A stretch of 63,119 nucleotides of DNA from Vibrio sp. HI00D65 (GCF_001635455.1 NZ_LWEH01000203.1:1-63119), one strand, 5' to 3'. Positions 26,052-34,543 are shown, counted from the first letter of the stretch. A program made the numbers and translations. The notes: a model not told the origin generated them from the letters alone.

Positions 26052-26498
26052 TCAATCACAAGCTTCGCTGCAAAAGTAGGTTAATCTCATATATTCAACA
26101 ATATCGAGGCTTCGCCACCACTTAGAGAATAAGTGCGCTCGATCTGCACGTTCGTTTGGAACTTTGTAGACATTCGCGAGGATCCAAGCCCCTGTAACAA
26201 TGAGTGATAACGTCGGGTTATTCGCTAAATATTCAAACTTGATACTTTTTAGATCCATACCAAGCGCCGACAAAATTTGCTTTCGATGAGCATAAAATCG
26301 GTGATGATTTTGCATTAACTTAAACTGGTAATGTGATACAGAGCATACGCCACCGTATCGGCTTTTCTTTTGACCCGCTTTTGACTCAATAAGAGTAATT
26401 TCAAACAGCAAATGACCAAGGTTAGGTACACCAAACACTTGGCCAACAAGAAAACACGCATCTTTAAGATGCAAGGGAGAGAGAGCGCCATGTACCAT
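26052..26498 (-). CDS. Lysozyme-like protein of the holin module
   Basis: A 148-aa protein with LHLKDACFLVGQVFGVPNLGHLLFEITLIESKAGQ and YGGVCSVSHYQFKLM. The pattern of an early helix, Glu in an IESKAG-type motif and a downstream aromatic/His segment resembles lytic-transglycosylase or lysozyme-like folds. It lies between the holin and gpV. It could help lysis or belong to the tail. A shorter overlapping frame starting at 26548 looks spurious. Family call is tentative. Confidence 0.45.
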   Translation of the reverse strand: MVHGALSPLHLKDACFLVGQVFGVPNLGHLLFEITLIESKAGQKKSRYGGVCSVSHYQFKLMQNHHRFYAHRKQILSALGMDLKSIKFEYLANNPTLSLIVTGAWILANVYKVPNERADRAHLFSKWWRSLDIVEYMRLTYFCSEACD

Positions 26499-26619
26499 TT
26501 ACTAAGCTCCGTTATCGATAAAATACCTACAATGAAAGCTAGTAACACTCGTAGGGTTATTAAAAAAAGGGAATACGGAAGACGACAAACCCACTAAGGC
26601 GCGGTAACTTCCAAGTCAG

Positions 26620-26901
26620 CTATAAATCTCTCTTAAAGACTTGCTGCGTGATAAATTTAATTATGTGGATATGCCCAAGCGCTCCAAATACGCCATACAC
26701 CACGGTTTGGCTATAGGACATACCTTGCATCAAGCCGAGATGCCAGGAGCCAAATGCCAACGCTAAAGCAATGAAAAGCTCTGCAATAAACACCTGAGGG
26801 GAAATTTTTTCTGCTTTTTTAAGAAAGACACCCAGCCTGGCGACAATAAACACGACGACAAATAACAAAAAGCCGTCCGTCTCTTTGTTATAAGAAAACA
26901 T
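26620..26901 (-). CDS. Phage holin-like membrane protein
   Basis: A 93-aa protein with three candidate membrane segments (FLLFVVVFIVARLGVFL; VFIAELFIALALAFGSWHLGLM; TVVYGVFGALGHIHIIKFI) and a charged KRDL C-terminus, the layout of class I phage holins. It is the first gene of the late operon, 111 bp after the terminator at 27012. It would release the lysozyme-like protein and the GH108 endolysin at the time of lysis. Confidence 0.72.
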   Translation of the reverse strand: MFSYNKETDGFLLFVVVFIVARLGVFLKKAEKISPQVFIAELFIALALAFGSWHLGLMQGMSYSQTVVYGVFGALGHIHIIKFITQQVFKRDL

Positions 26902-27011
26902 AAATTGAAACCTGTTTAAGCTACTGTTGGAGATGAAATTTTAAAGTTTTAATCGTTCACATAATCAGCTAAATCAATTTTAACGCTGGTAAGGAACAGA
27001 CCATCGTGCAT

Positions 27012-27044
27012 AAAAAAACCCCTTTGCTAATGCGAAGGGGTTTT
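27012..27044 (-). terminator. Strong terminator between the Q-like gene and the late operon
   Basis: On the minus strand AACCCCTTCGC (loop ATTA) pairs with GCAAAGGGGTT with one G-T mismatch-type pair, and is followed by TTTTTTT. It lies between the Q-like regulator gene and the holin, where lambdoid phages keep the terminator overcome by Q. The other strand also ends in TTTT and may terminate too. Confidence 0.8.
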
Positions 27045-27146
27045 GTCAATTTACGAATAAAATAAGGAGTTTTTCGACCGTGGAAAAATCATACTACAAC
27101 CAGTCAGGTTATTGCAAGCAAAAAGCTCATATTTGAGCTAAAAAAA

Positions 27147-27761
27147 TTAACCAGCAACTTTATTGATACACTTTTGAGCCATGTAACACTCGTAAAACTC
27201 GCACAATGCTAGCCTATCGAAAGAGTCAAATAGAAGCGTAATGTTGTCATTATGCTTTGCATAACACTCATAGTATGTTTGTTTTTTAATCCCTACCGCC
27301 TCGAAATATGTACGATGAAGGCAATCCAAAAAATCCCGCTTGACTAGACGTAAAACCAAAATAGACAGCACTTTTTTCTGCGTTGGTTTACGGCACTTTT
27401 CTAATGGTAGGCGCTCCATAAGCGCGTTCAGTAAGGCTGGGACATGATTTAATGATGGGCTATCAGCATATCGATACAGCAACCAATTGTTCATATCGAT
27501 TGGTAAGTTATTAATAACTCGTTGTATCTTCAAGTGCTCGAACACATCGTCTGAACAATTTAGCTTTGAAATGGCAGCATTTCGAGTTCCCTTAATTACC
27601 GAAGATTGATGGTGACCCTTCTTTTGGGGCTCTTTGCCATTCCTTACAAGATTGAATATCGACTTTTCTGAAAAATCAGAATTTATCTCCGGTTGATAAG
27701 TCGCAAGCGCTTCCATGATCCGTATACGTGTCGCCTCAAAAAAATCTTTTTCATCATTCAT
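27147..27761 (-). CDS. Phage antitermination Q-like late regulator
   Basis: A 204-aa protein that I read as a divergent phage antitermination Q-type regulator: NWLLYRYADSPSLNHVPALLNALMERLP, LRLVKRDFLDCLHRTYFEAVGIKKQTYYECYAKHNDN and several cysteines (CLHR, YYECY, CEFYECYMAQKC). Gene order supports this: the gene lies directly upstream of a strong terminator and the late operon, and is divergent from the repressor. If correct, it would let RNA polymerase pass the in-operon terminators. The family call is by style only; another transcription activator is possible. Confidence 0.5.
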   Translation of the reverse strand: MNDEKDFFEATRIRIMEALATYQPEINSDFSEKSIFNLVRNGKEPQKKGHHQSSVIKGTRNAAISKLNCSDDVFEHLKIQRVINNLPIDMNNWLLYRYADSPSLNHVPALLNALMERLPLEKCRKPTQKKVLSILVLRLVKRDFLDCLHRTYFEAVGIKKQTYYECYAKHNDNITLLFDSFDRLALCEFYECYMAQKCINKVAG

Positions 27762-28193
27762 TTATCGCAAAACCCTATTTAAATGGTTAATTATCCAAAA
27801 ACAAAAACTGAAAAAATGAGCACAATAGGAAAAATAAAACCTAAAAGCATCAAATTTGAGTCAAAACACTAACATCAAAAAATAAAAATGGCCATTCTTT
27901 ATGCCTACGATTGCTTACTTTTGTCGATAGCTTACTAATTACGGCTAAAAAAAAGAGATAAAACACAATTTCTTTGGAAAAAAAGTACTAAAAGTCTCTT
28001 CTATGAAAACTTTTTGTCACTTTTATACCAAAAAAACTCAAAGTTAGTACTTGTAACTATCGGATGCTTTATAATTGGGAGATTGAAAAAAGTAAAAACA
28101 CAACGCATTTTTTACTGCGTTGGACACATGACCTCGAGGGTCTGATTCATTAGGGTAAGGACAAGTGCCCGTTGTATTTTAATAGGAGTCAAC
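27762..28193. promoter_or_regulatory. Divergent control region between Q-like and repressor genes
   Basis: A 432-bp AT-rich region with promoters for both directions. AAAGTACTAAAAGT (27982-27995) and an inverted relative around AGTTAGTACTTG (28042-28053) share an AGTACTAA core and are candidate operators. A hairpin CAACGCA / TGCGTTG lies at 28101-28122. The repressor start is preceded by the ribosome-binding site TAGGAG. Confidence 0.5.
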
Positions 28194-28763
28194 ATGCCAG
28201 AAGCACATCAGGTTTTTGCAGCAATCCGAAAGTCAAAAAAATTAAAACAGAAGGATTTCGTTGGTATTGCTAGTCGTGCAACCATTGGAAGGTTTGAACA
28301 GGGCGAAGGTGATTTACCAACCCAAGTACTTATCAAGGCTTTAGAAAAAATGAACATGTCGTTCGGTGAGTTTGTCACTCGCATGGAAATGGAAGAGACG
28401 CTTGGTTATCACACTAAAAATGTAAGTATTCGTAGCTGGACGGATATAGGAAGAGAAAATTCAGCAGAACATGGAACTATTTTTTACCCAAACGGAGCTA
28501 AATTTGAGAGTTATGCTTTAAAAGTACGGGACGCAGCGATGATATCCCCTGATTTCACTACCAATTATCCTATTGGTTGCTTCATCATCGTTGAACCCAT
28601 GAGATCTGTTAATGATGATATTTTAGTTATCGTTAAAGCAGGGGGGACGTTCCATTTTAGACGTAAGTATCGTGGAAAATTTGTTCCAGCTAACAGTGAA
28701 TTCGAAACCATTGATAATGGTGAAATAGTCGGTCGTGTTGTTGGCTGGGCAGGTCATGGCTAA
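28194..28763 (+). CDS. CI-like phage repressor with degenerate S24 domain
   Basis: A 189-aa regulator with an N-terminal helix-turn-helix (residues ~5-60, IRKSKKLKQKDFVGIASRATIGRFEQG) and a C-terminal S24-like oligomerisation domain. Where autocleaving repressors have Ser before Met (DSM/NSM), this one has D-A-A-M (Ala115), and the lysine after the F in the FKKL-type motif is replaced in FRRK (Arg156). It should bind operators and dimerise but not self-cleave on RecA activation, unless Lys158 substitutes, which still leaves no serine. It is divergent from the Q-like gene and probably represses the tail operon. Confidence 0.85.
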   Translation: MPEAHQVFAAIRKSKKLKQKDFVGIASRATIGRFEQGEGDLPTQVLIKALEKMNMSFGEFVTRMEMEETLGYHTKNVSIRSWTDIGRENSAEHGTIFYPNGAKFESYALKVRDAAMISPDFTTNYPIGCFIIVEPMRSVNDDILVIVKAGGTFHFRRKYRGKFVPANSEFETIDNGEIVGRVVGWAGHG

Positions 28764-29235
28764 CCCTTTTTTCTTCATGTCGAACCAAGATAAATATTAA
28801 CCACCGCCAAGTTTCTGATATTTTTACCAGTCGTGGTCAACTGACATTGACCACAGTTTCATCTCTCATTTTTCCTACCTCACATAAATACCCACTTGGT
28901 CAAAATAGTTCAACAATAACAAGAATTATCGGCGAGTTCTTCTTCAAGTAGTCTTCAGCTTGAGTGATTACCTCACCCCTTCTTTCTTTGGTAAGCAATT
29001 AATATATATATTAAGTATTAATTTTTTGTATTTATTGTAGATGCTTGACTTGTTGTCATTTCATGCTTGATTTATTTTAGAATAAATCAAGTATTCAACA
29101 ACTTACCCACAGCTGGTATTGCCTTTAAGACTTGTTGATCTCAAATTTCCAAGGGTTTTTAATGACTAAAGAGTCAATAACGAGAGGTGGATGCACATAA
29201 TCACCACCAACTAAGGTGGTAGAAAGTAGTCGACG
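28764..29235. other. AT-rich gap with an 11-bp palindrome
   Basis: No gene is seen. CTTGATTTATT (29066-29076) and AATAAATCAAG (29081-29091) form a perfect stem with a 4-nt loop, next to a run of TATATATA and TTAATT. It lies between the convergent 3' ends of the repressor and the 275-aa protein genes. It may terminate one of them or be part of a replication region. Confidence 0.45.
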
Positions 29236-30063
29236 TTAATGTGAAGTGGGAGCCTGGAGTCTACCTATACGATGGAGTTCGTTTTCGGTTATCTCATGTC
29301 GAGGACAGAAAGAGTCGTCTCTGTCTAAGCGACTTTTCAAAGACGGCGCAGAGCTGGAAGTTCGCTTTGATTGGGCGTGGCTAAAACGGCGCTGGTTTTC
29401 GCCCCCGTACCCATAATCTTGAAAACCTCGCCCAGTTCTGATTTCTTGCTTCTTCCTTTGAACTGAAGCTGCGATTTTCTTATCACGATAGTGTTTGTAT
29501 TGAACAGCACTTTTTATTGATTCTCTTACCTTCTTACCCGTACCAAGAAGATCATACAATCCAATGAACACACGTTTGACTGAATTTTTTCCGTAATAAC
29601 GCTTTCCGTTACCGCACTGATAATAGCCGTATCGAATATTAGAGATATACCAACCTAAGCGCTTGGCGCTCGCAATGATACCGTCTAGTGTACTACGTTC
29701 AATCCCTAGCTTTTTCATAAAGAATGCGTTTCCTGCCGGCACGACATGCCATTGGCCATCAGGTGTCCGAGACTTAGATACGATTACATTTTGAGCCTGA
29801 TCGGTATAAAGCATAGCAACGCTAATAAATCTTAGGAGATTAAAATAATGGTCTGAACGTATCGATTCACAATTCGGTAGACGATCACCTCTGAAATGAC
29901 TTTGTATTAGACGTTCGACAGAGCGTAAGATTCGAAAATCTCGATGCTCATCAAGCTGAACATTAAAATAGGTTTCGATAAGATTTTTATCTTCTAGCGC
30001 TTCAAATTTTGGATCGAATTTAACCGTATTTAGACTTTTTCTGAGGGACATTTTGTTCATCAA
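29236..30063 (-). CDS. Putative DNA-binding protein, possibly plasmid replication initiator
   Basis: A 275-aa basic protein. A helical block at residues ~60-150 (SDHYFNLLRFISVAMLYTDQA, FFMKKLGIERSTLDGIIASAKRLGWYIS) looks like a winged-helix DNA-binding fold, with a Tyr/Arg-rich middle and a charged, low-complexity C-terminus (QSKRTSSSAPSLKSRLDRDD). I do not recognise the family with confidence. Gene size, basic charge and a neighbouring AT-rich palindrome are compatible with a plasmid or phage replication protein. The start is one of two adjacent ATGs. Confidence 0.35.
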   Translation of the reverse strand: MMNKMSLRKSLNTVKFDPKFEALEDKNLIETYFNVQLDEHRDFRILRSVERLIQSHFRGDRLPNCESIRSDHYFNLLRFISVAMLYTDQAQNVIVSKSRTPDGQWHVVPAGNAFFMKKLGIERSTLDGIIASAKRLGWYISNIRYGYYQCGNGKRYYGKNSVKRVFIGLYDLLGTGKKVRESIKSAVQYKHYRDKKIAASVQRKKQEIRTGRGFQDYGYGGENQRRFSHAQSKRTSSSAPSLKSRLDRDDSFCPRHEITENELHRIGRLQAPTSH

Positions 30064-30447
30064 TTCCTAATATTAAAAAGTATGACGGCCGGTAGATGTG
30101 CGTAAAACTATATCTGAAAATATTAAAAACGATCAAGCTAAAACTAAAACAAAGAAATGTTTAGCTGAAGTAAAACCAATAAGAAACAACAAGATAAGTC
30201 GATATCTTGTAGCTTATGGATCATTACAGCCCTACCCCATTACGCACTCCACAATCACCCACCTCAGAGACAGCCCTTCAGCAATACCTGAAAAGTTATT
30301 TTCAAAATAAAACCCCAAAAATATGTGTTATATAAATACAAAAAGCCGAATTTTAGATCTAAAGTCATTTTTTATGACGTTAGCTATAGTAAAAACACAT
30401 AAACACTGTTTAAATATACAGTAATTCAATCAGGTAGGGGGGAGTAA

Positions 30448-30630
30448 ATGAATAACGGCATAATTGAGCATTTAGAAAGTGTGGAAATCAAAGTACAACA
30501 GCTGACTGCAATTGCAACTGTCACTGGGGAAGCGGCAGAAAAAGTAGAACACGGAACATTGGCTCTTTGCTTTCAAGTTATTGAACGCTTAGGAAGAGAG
30601 TGCCTCCTCCATATAGAGCAAACAGAATAA
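30448..30630 (+). CDS. Small acidic protein with strong ribosome-binding site
   Basis: A 60-aa protein (MNNGIIEHLESVEIKVQQL.., GEAAEKVEHGTLALCFQVIERL) preceded by GGGGGGAG at a good distance from the ATG. It is mostly helical and acidic. I do not recognise it. The ribosome-binding site and even codon use make it a likely real gene. Confidence 0.6.
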   Translation: MNNGIIEHLESVEIKVQQLTAIATVTGEAAEKVEHGTLALCFQVIERLGRECLLHIEQTE

Positions 30631-31000
30631 ATACGTCAACACACAATAATACGAGCCTTATACATCAAGTTTACATCATCCAAAAACGTCATGTTTTGAG
30701 ATTATCTTTTAGGTACTACAATTAAAAATCAAGTGACGCCGTCACAAAAACACTAAAGCCGACTTAGTCTGTTAAACGAAACACTTCATCAAAAAATGAA
30801 AGAATTCTCGCTAAACATCAAATTTAAATGCGTTTTTATGCTCATAAACTCTGTTTTTATCATCCGAAAATCGGTTGGGGGAATAGTTAGGATAAATCTC
30901 AGCTCATATTTTGGCTCATGGCCATCAATGAAATACCTCATCATTACACTTACTGCCACTTACTAAAAATTTGGCGAATAATTACAAACGCACAGAGCTG

Positions 31001-31180
31001 ATGTCAAAAATAACCATCAAAGAGTACGCAAGTTCAGGGAGCGTAAGTTTTGTCTTCCCCTCCGCTCCCGAAAAGCAAATATATGATAGTAAAATCATTT
31101 TTCTTTTAAGCGGTTTGGGGACAATGGGGGTTGTTTTGATTAAACATAGAATGGTGTTCTATCCAACTCTAACTCAGTAA
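31001..31180 (+). CDS. Possible small ORF overlapping motif copy 2
   Basis: A 59-codon frame from ATG 31001. The second half crosses the GGGGACAATGGGGGTTGT motif at 31117, which argues that part of the frame is non-coding. No family is recognised and the ribosome-binding site is weak. Listed only because it is the sole frame in this stretch. Confidence 0.2.
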   Translation: MSKITIKEYASSGSVSFVFPSAPEKQIYDSKIIFLLSGLGTMGVVLIKHRMVFYPTLTQ

Positions 31181-31260
31181 AAATTCTTTACCCACCCTAT
31201 CTTTTGACTCGATTACACGAGCGAAAATTAGCAAAACATCTGGGGACAATGGGGGTTGTT
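31117..31260 (+). repeat. Two direct copies of GGGGACAATGGGGGTTGT
   Basis: Exact 18-bp copies at 31117-31134 and 31243-31260, both followed by TTT. A third copy with one change lies on the minus strand at 7722-7705, next to parB. The G-rich core is far from the AT-rich local composition, so the copies are unlikely to be chance. Confidence 0.75.
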
Positions 31261-31278
31261 TTTTTGAAACCAACGGAC

Positions 31279-31797
31279 TTAAATCAACCTAAATCGGTTG
31301 GTCTTCCACTCTAAAGCATCGATCAAGCCTTGCTCATACATGCCAGCCCAATCGTAAAAGAACGGCGCAAAACCTTGACCGCCCGTGATATGAGAAAGCG
31401 CAATGCAAGCAATCACTACGCCTGCAGAGATAGCGTATTCCACAGGGTCACCCGTTCTAAAGCGACCACCAAATAGATGAAATCGTCGATCACTGTAGGG
31501 AGAAAAAGGCACACCCGAAACGGTCATTGCATCGGTCAGTATATGGATGACACCTCCCTAGGCAAACGCCATCCCTAACCCGTGATAATCCCAAACTAAG
31601 GTAAAGGCGAGGGCGACCATTAACCAATGGGTGAAGACATGAGTGGGGCCTCGATGTTTAATTGGCCTGCCCGTCAGTTTATATACATACTCCATCCAAT
31701 CTGGTGCGGTTGCGCCTGCAACACAAGCCGCGACATGAGGTGGCGAAAACACGGCACACAAGGCACCCGCAATTAAGGTGTGGTTGAGCCATTTCAT
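31279..31797 (-). pseudogene. YdjM-like membrane-bound hydrolase gene with in-frame amber codon
   Basis: The frame encodes a YdjM/LexA-associated membrane hydrolase-type protein of ~172 aa: HTLIAGALCAVF, GATAPDWMEY, KHRGPTHVFTHW, then after the stop GGVIHILTDAMTVSGVPFSPYSDRRF. A TAG codon at 31560-31558 splits it after GLGMAFA; both sides continue the same family in the same frame without any indel. It is either a single-base nonsense mutation or a suppressed stop. The start overlaps the 247-aa protein gene by 4 bp (ATGA). Confidence 0.7.
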
Positions 31798-32537
31798 TTG
31801 TTCACCGCCTGTGCGGTGCGCTGCGGCAACACGGCTATTTTTTGTAGATAAGTGTTTATCGTCTGACTTTGGTCCTCTTCACACATAGCCACTAACGCCA
31901 GGCGTTGCTCAACCAATGTGGCTTCATGCGTTAATACATCACGGTGGGCCGTGGCGACTTTCTCGAGCAAGGTTATCTGCTCATCAACGTTAGCAACCCC
32001 TTTGCTTACTCTTGCTTGGGATCGCGCCTCGAGAGCCAAGTAGAGCCCCATCGTTCGATAGGAATAATTGCGGCTGGCAAGCGCTTTGGTAAAAGCAGCG
32101 ACCGCGCTAGCGGTCGCGGTTCTGCGCTGATATTCCCATTGGCGTTCACGCGATTGTTCGGTGGTAGAATAGAGAGGCATTTTCCCGACAATGCCAATAT
32201 AGTGCTCGGAGATATCTGGCCAATCGTCATTGTCGTACTCGTCCATGTTAGCGCGCATACCAGCTACAATATCGATGTCGATCTTGAATTTACTCTTCTC
32301 TGGGTAGCAATGCAGTACCGACTCAAAGATGGTGTCTGGGTCTATCTTCGGCGCAGGTAATAGGGCAGGGACGGGGGTATTAAAATGCGGGGCATCACCG
32401 TGTAACGTCGGTAATTCGAACGGCTTAACCTCGGGTGGTAAAACGGTAGGTTCGTTCCATGGTGAGCTGATCCCCCAATCATTGGCGCTCACCATGGAAG
32501 CTCCCCCAAATAGCAGCAAAGCAAAGGCTATTTTCAT
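31794..32537 (-). CDS. Secreted or periplasmic coiled protein of unknown function
   Basis: A 247-aa protein with a Sec signal peptide (MKIAFALLLFGGASMVSA) and a proline-rich mature N-terminus (PTVLPPEVKPFELPTLHG). The C-terminal ~130 residues are helical (ERQWEYQRRTATASAVAAFTKAL, then ANVDEQITLLEKVATAHRDVLTHEATLVEQRLALVAMCEE). It lies in a minus-strand group with a small membrane protein and a P-loop ATPase. The set might be a secretion or mobilisation relic. Family not recognised. Confidence 0.6.
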   Translation of the reverse strand: MKIAFALLLFGGASMVSANDWGISSPWNEPTVLPPEVKPFELPTLHGDAPHFNTPVPALLPAPKIDPDTIFESVLHCYPEKSKFKIDIDIVAGMRANMDEYDNDDWPDISEHYIGIVGKMPLYSTTEQSRERQWEYQRRTATASAVAAFTKALASRNYSYRTMGLYLALEARSQARVSKGVANVDEQITLLEKVATAHRDVLTHEATLVEQRLALVAMCEEDQSQTINTYLQKIAVLPQRTAQAVNK

Positions 32538-32548
32538 TTGGATTTAGC

Positions 32549-32776
32549 TTAATCGGCCCGGGCTGACCTGCGGCCAGAACCCAGCATTTGTAACCCACCG
32601 ACAACAGCGCCCGCTTCCCAAGCACCGGCAACCACACACATTGCGACAATAAACCAAATTAAGGCTTTGGTAGTGTCGTAGCTTGCATCGGTTAACAGGT
32701 TGGTACGTTGCGGATTTCTGCGTTCAATCACAGGGCGAACAGAAGGGGGCAATCGCCCTTCTTCGCTGGCCGTCAT
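32549..32776 (-). CDS. Small single-pass membrane protein
   Basis: A 75-aa protein with one clear membrane span (TTKALIWFIVAMCVVAGAWEAGAVVGGL) between a basic N-terminus and an Arg-rich C-terminus. It overlaps the end of the ATPase frame and lies 11 bp before the secreted 247-aa gene. Function unknown; probably works with its neighbours. Confidence 0.55.
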   Translation of the reverse strand: MTASEEGRLPPSVRPVIERRNPQRTNLLTDASYDTTKALIWFIVAMCVVAGAWEAGAVVGGLQMLGSGRRSARAD

Positions 32777-33291
32777 GATCCATGATATTACTCGAGAGCA
32801 AACATGAGCGAGCCACTTGAGCTTTTCTTCCTGTCAGTTTGTGCGCGTCGTCCACGAACAGCAATGCACCGGTGCCCAACAAATATTCAGCGAGTGCATC
32901 AGCTTTCATTTGCAAGTTGAGCCTGCGCCACTCGGTTTTGAGGTCTCGATTTTCAGTGGTTTTACGGCGCTTTTCATACCACTTAGCAACAGCTTCGTTT
33001 TCCACCCAGCTGGTCATGGGTAACAAAGTCTCAAGCAACACTGGTTGATGTTGGTTACTCCAAATCCCATCGTGCTTTTCAATGAGGCGGCTGAGCCAAC
33101 GGCTTTTTCCTGAATCGTGTGCGCCGGTTATAAGTTGGCACTGGGTACGTTTGAAAGTGGACTCTTTGCGATCTTTGGACGGAGCAAACCGACGCGGAGA
33201 GTCGACGATCAGCGGTGTTATGTACGGGCTGCCGTTCTTTCTAACTCGTTTGCGATCGGTCCAAATTTTTTCATGTAACTTTGGGTTTCAT
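32724..33291 (-). pseudogene. P-loop ATPase gene frameshifted near its start
   Basis: The minus-strand frame from 33287 to 32724 encodes a P-loop protein: Walker A LITGAHDSGKSR, an arginine-rich middle and Walker B GALLFVDDAHKL. That frame lacks any ATG/GTG/TTG before residue ~80. An ATG at 33291 in the neighbouring frame reads MKPK.. then stops; removal of one A from the CCCAAAG at that point would give MKPKLHEKIWTDRKRV.. and a whole protein of ~188 aa. So it is probably a gene with a one-base insertion, or a sequence error. Walker motifs themselves are intact. Confidence 0.6.
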
Positions 33292-34089
33292 CAGTAGTAA
33301 TCGCGCGGGATCGACTTCAAATAAAACGTCCGAGACTCACGTGAGTTTTTCTGCACGTAGAAAAAAATTTAGATCGAAGTAAGGGGTAAACGATAGATTT
33401 GATGGATGACAGTGATATCTAGGATAATTAGTACGATTAAAACCGTCATTAAATTCGTATTTTCTTTAGACACAAAAAAGTCCTATGACGGGCTGGGTAA
33501 TGACACACAGATACGTGAACATCCACCTAAAATTCATCCCATCGATAAGACCGATTTAAGTTGTAGCTTTTCAATTCTGTTTTTTTATCAAGCGCGTAGT
33601 TAGTCAGTGTATTAGTTAGGGCTGGGCATAACTGATGGCTCGCCACACCATTTGTCGGTTGGGACGTTACCCCCTTCCATTTACCCGCTGTGTTAGTTGG
33701 TTAAATCACCCTATATGATTTATCGCATCCTCATGCTCTACCACAACATAACGAATCATTACCGTTAACTTGTTTATCTCTGCAACCGCAGAACGTCTCC
33801 GTCGAGGACGAAAAGAGAATTGTCATTCATTTTTTATCACCCAATTATTTATTGTCGTTGGCGTAAGTGATCCGCATCGACCTAGGTATGAATCCTAGTA
33901 AATGAGTATTACGACTAGAAACGGCATATCTCGCTAATGACTTATCTAAATTACTCGTGTTTAGCCATATCATCGAATAAGTGTAAGGGGATCGTTTTAG
34001 GTAGTGTTGTGCGATCATCAAAGAGTGATCTACGTGCTTTGTTACATTCGGTACATGTTTGTTTGTCGTGCTGCTCGAAGATAAATCAC
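33292..34089. other. Gap between the ATPase remnant and the origin
   Basis: About 800 bp with no convincing gene. A 65-codon plus-strand frame at 33406 (MTVISRIISTIKTVIKF..) lacks a good ribosome-binding site and a known family. Nothing repetitive was seen. Confidence 0.4.
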
Positions 34090-34099
34090 AGCGTTTTTA

Positions 34100-34530
34100 T
34101 GTGGATAAGTGATTGAAAGTCTGACAAATACCGGTTATTCACATTATCCACAGTATCTATAACAGTATATAACCTCTATAGGATCTATAAGGTATATAAG
34201 ATCTATAGAGAGATAAAAATCCTTTATAATCATGTATATAAATACTTTCAGGTAACATGTTTTTAGTGTTATTGATCTTATTTTTAGTCTGATTGATCGT
34301 TTAATTAGTACATCGGTAACAGATTTTTAGTGTACACGATCGTTTTATTAGTGTTGGGGTCACATATTTTTAGTGTCTAAAACGTTTTTATCCCCTAAAC
34401 GGGAATATTGGTCAAACAATGTTAGCATTTCTTTGAAGGTAACAGGAATTTAGTTAATTAATGCGATCTTTCTCCTTGAGGTTACGGAGATTTAGTCTTA
34501 CTCTTATTTGAGACTAAAAAACTGTTACCT
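34100..34530. other. Origin of replication: DnaA boxes, AT-rich tract and iterons
   Basis: Three DnaA boxes come first: TGTGGATAA at 34100-34108 (minus), TTATTCACA at 34135-34143 and a perfect TTATCCACA at 34144-34152. A very AT-rich stretch follows (34155-34250) with many CTATA repeats. Then iteron-like repeats of the form GGTAACANNTTTTTAGTGT occur at 34251, 34315 and 34358, with weaker forms at 34438 and 34480 and an inverted one at 34511-34530. Dam GATC sites are interspersed. The layout is that of iteron-controlled theta plasmids and the Rep_3 initiator gene follows directly. Confidence 0.9.
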
Positions 34531-34543
34531 GAAGCTAATTACT

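Noticed and set aside
26315..26548. 77-codon minus-strand hydrophobic frame overlapping the lysozyme-like gene
   Set aside because: The other frame (26052-26498) has a family-like pattern and continues to the gpV gene; this one is its shadow.
10214..28763. Contractile cluster as an eCIS/Afp or type VI secretion system
   Set aside because: Gene order and proteins (gpV, W, J, I, FI, FII, E/E', T, U, X, D) and the lysis cassette are P2-like; no AAA+ ATPase of eCIS and no TssJLM membrane genes were seen.
32724..33291. Reading the P-loop ATPase as a Zot/pI protein of a filamentous phage
   Set aside because: The Walker A context and the neighbours (YdjM-like and secreted coiled proteins) do not match a CTX-type phage; no coat or replication genes of such a phage are present.
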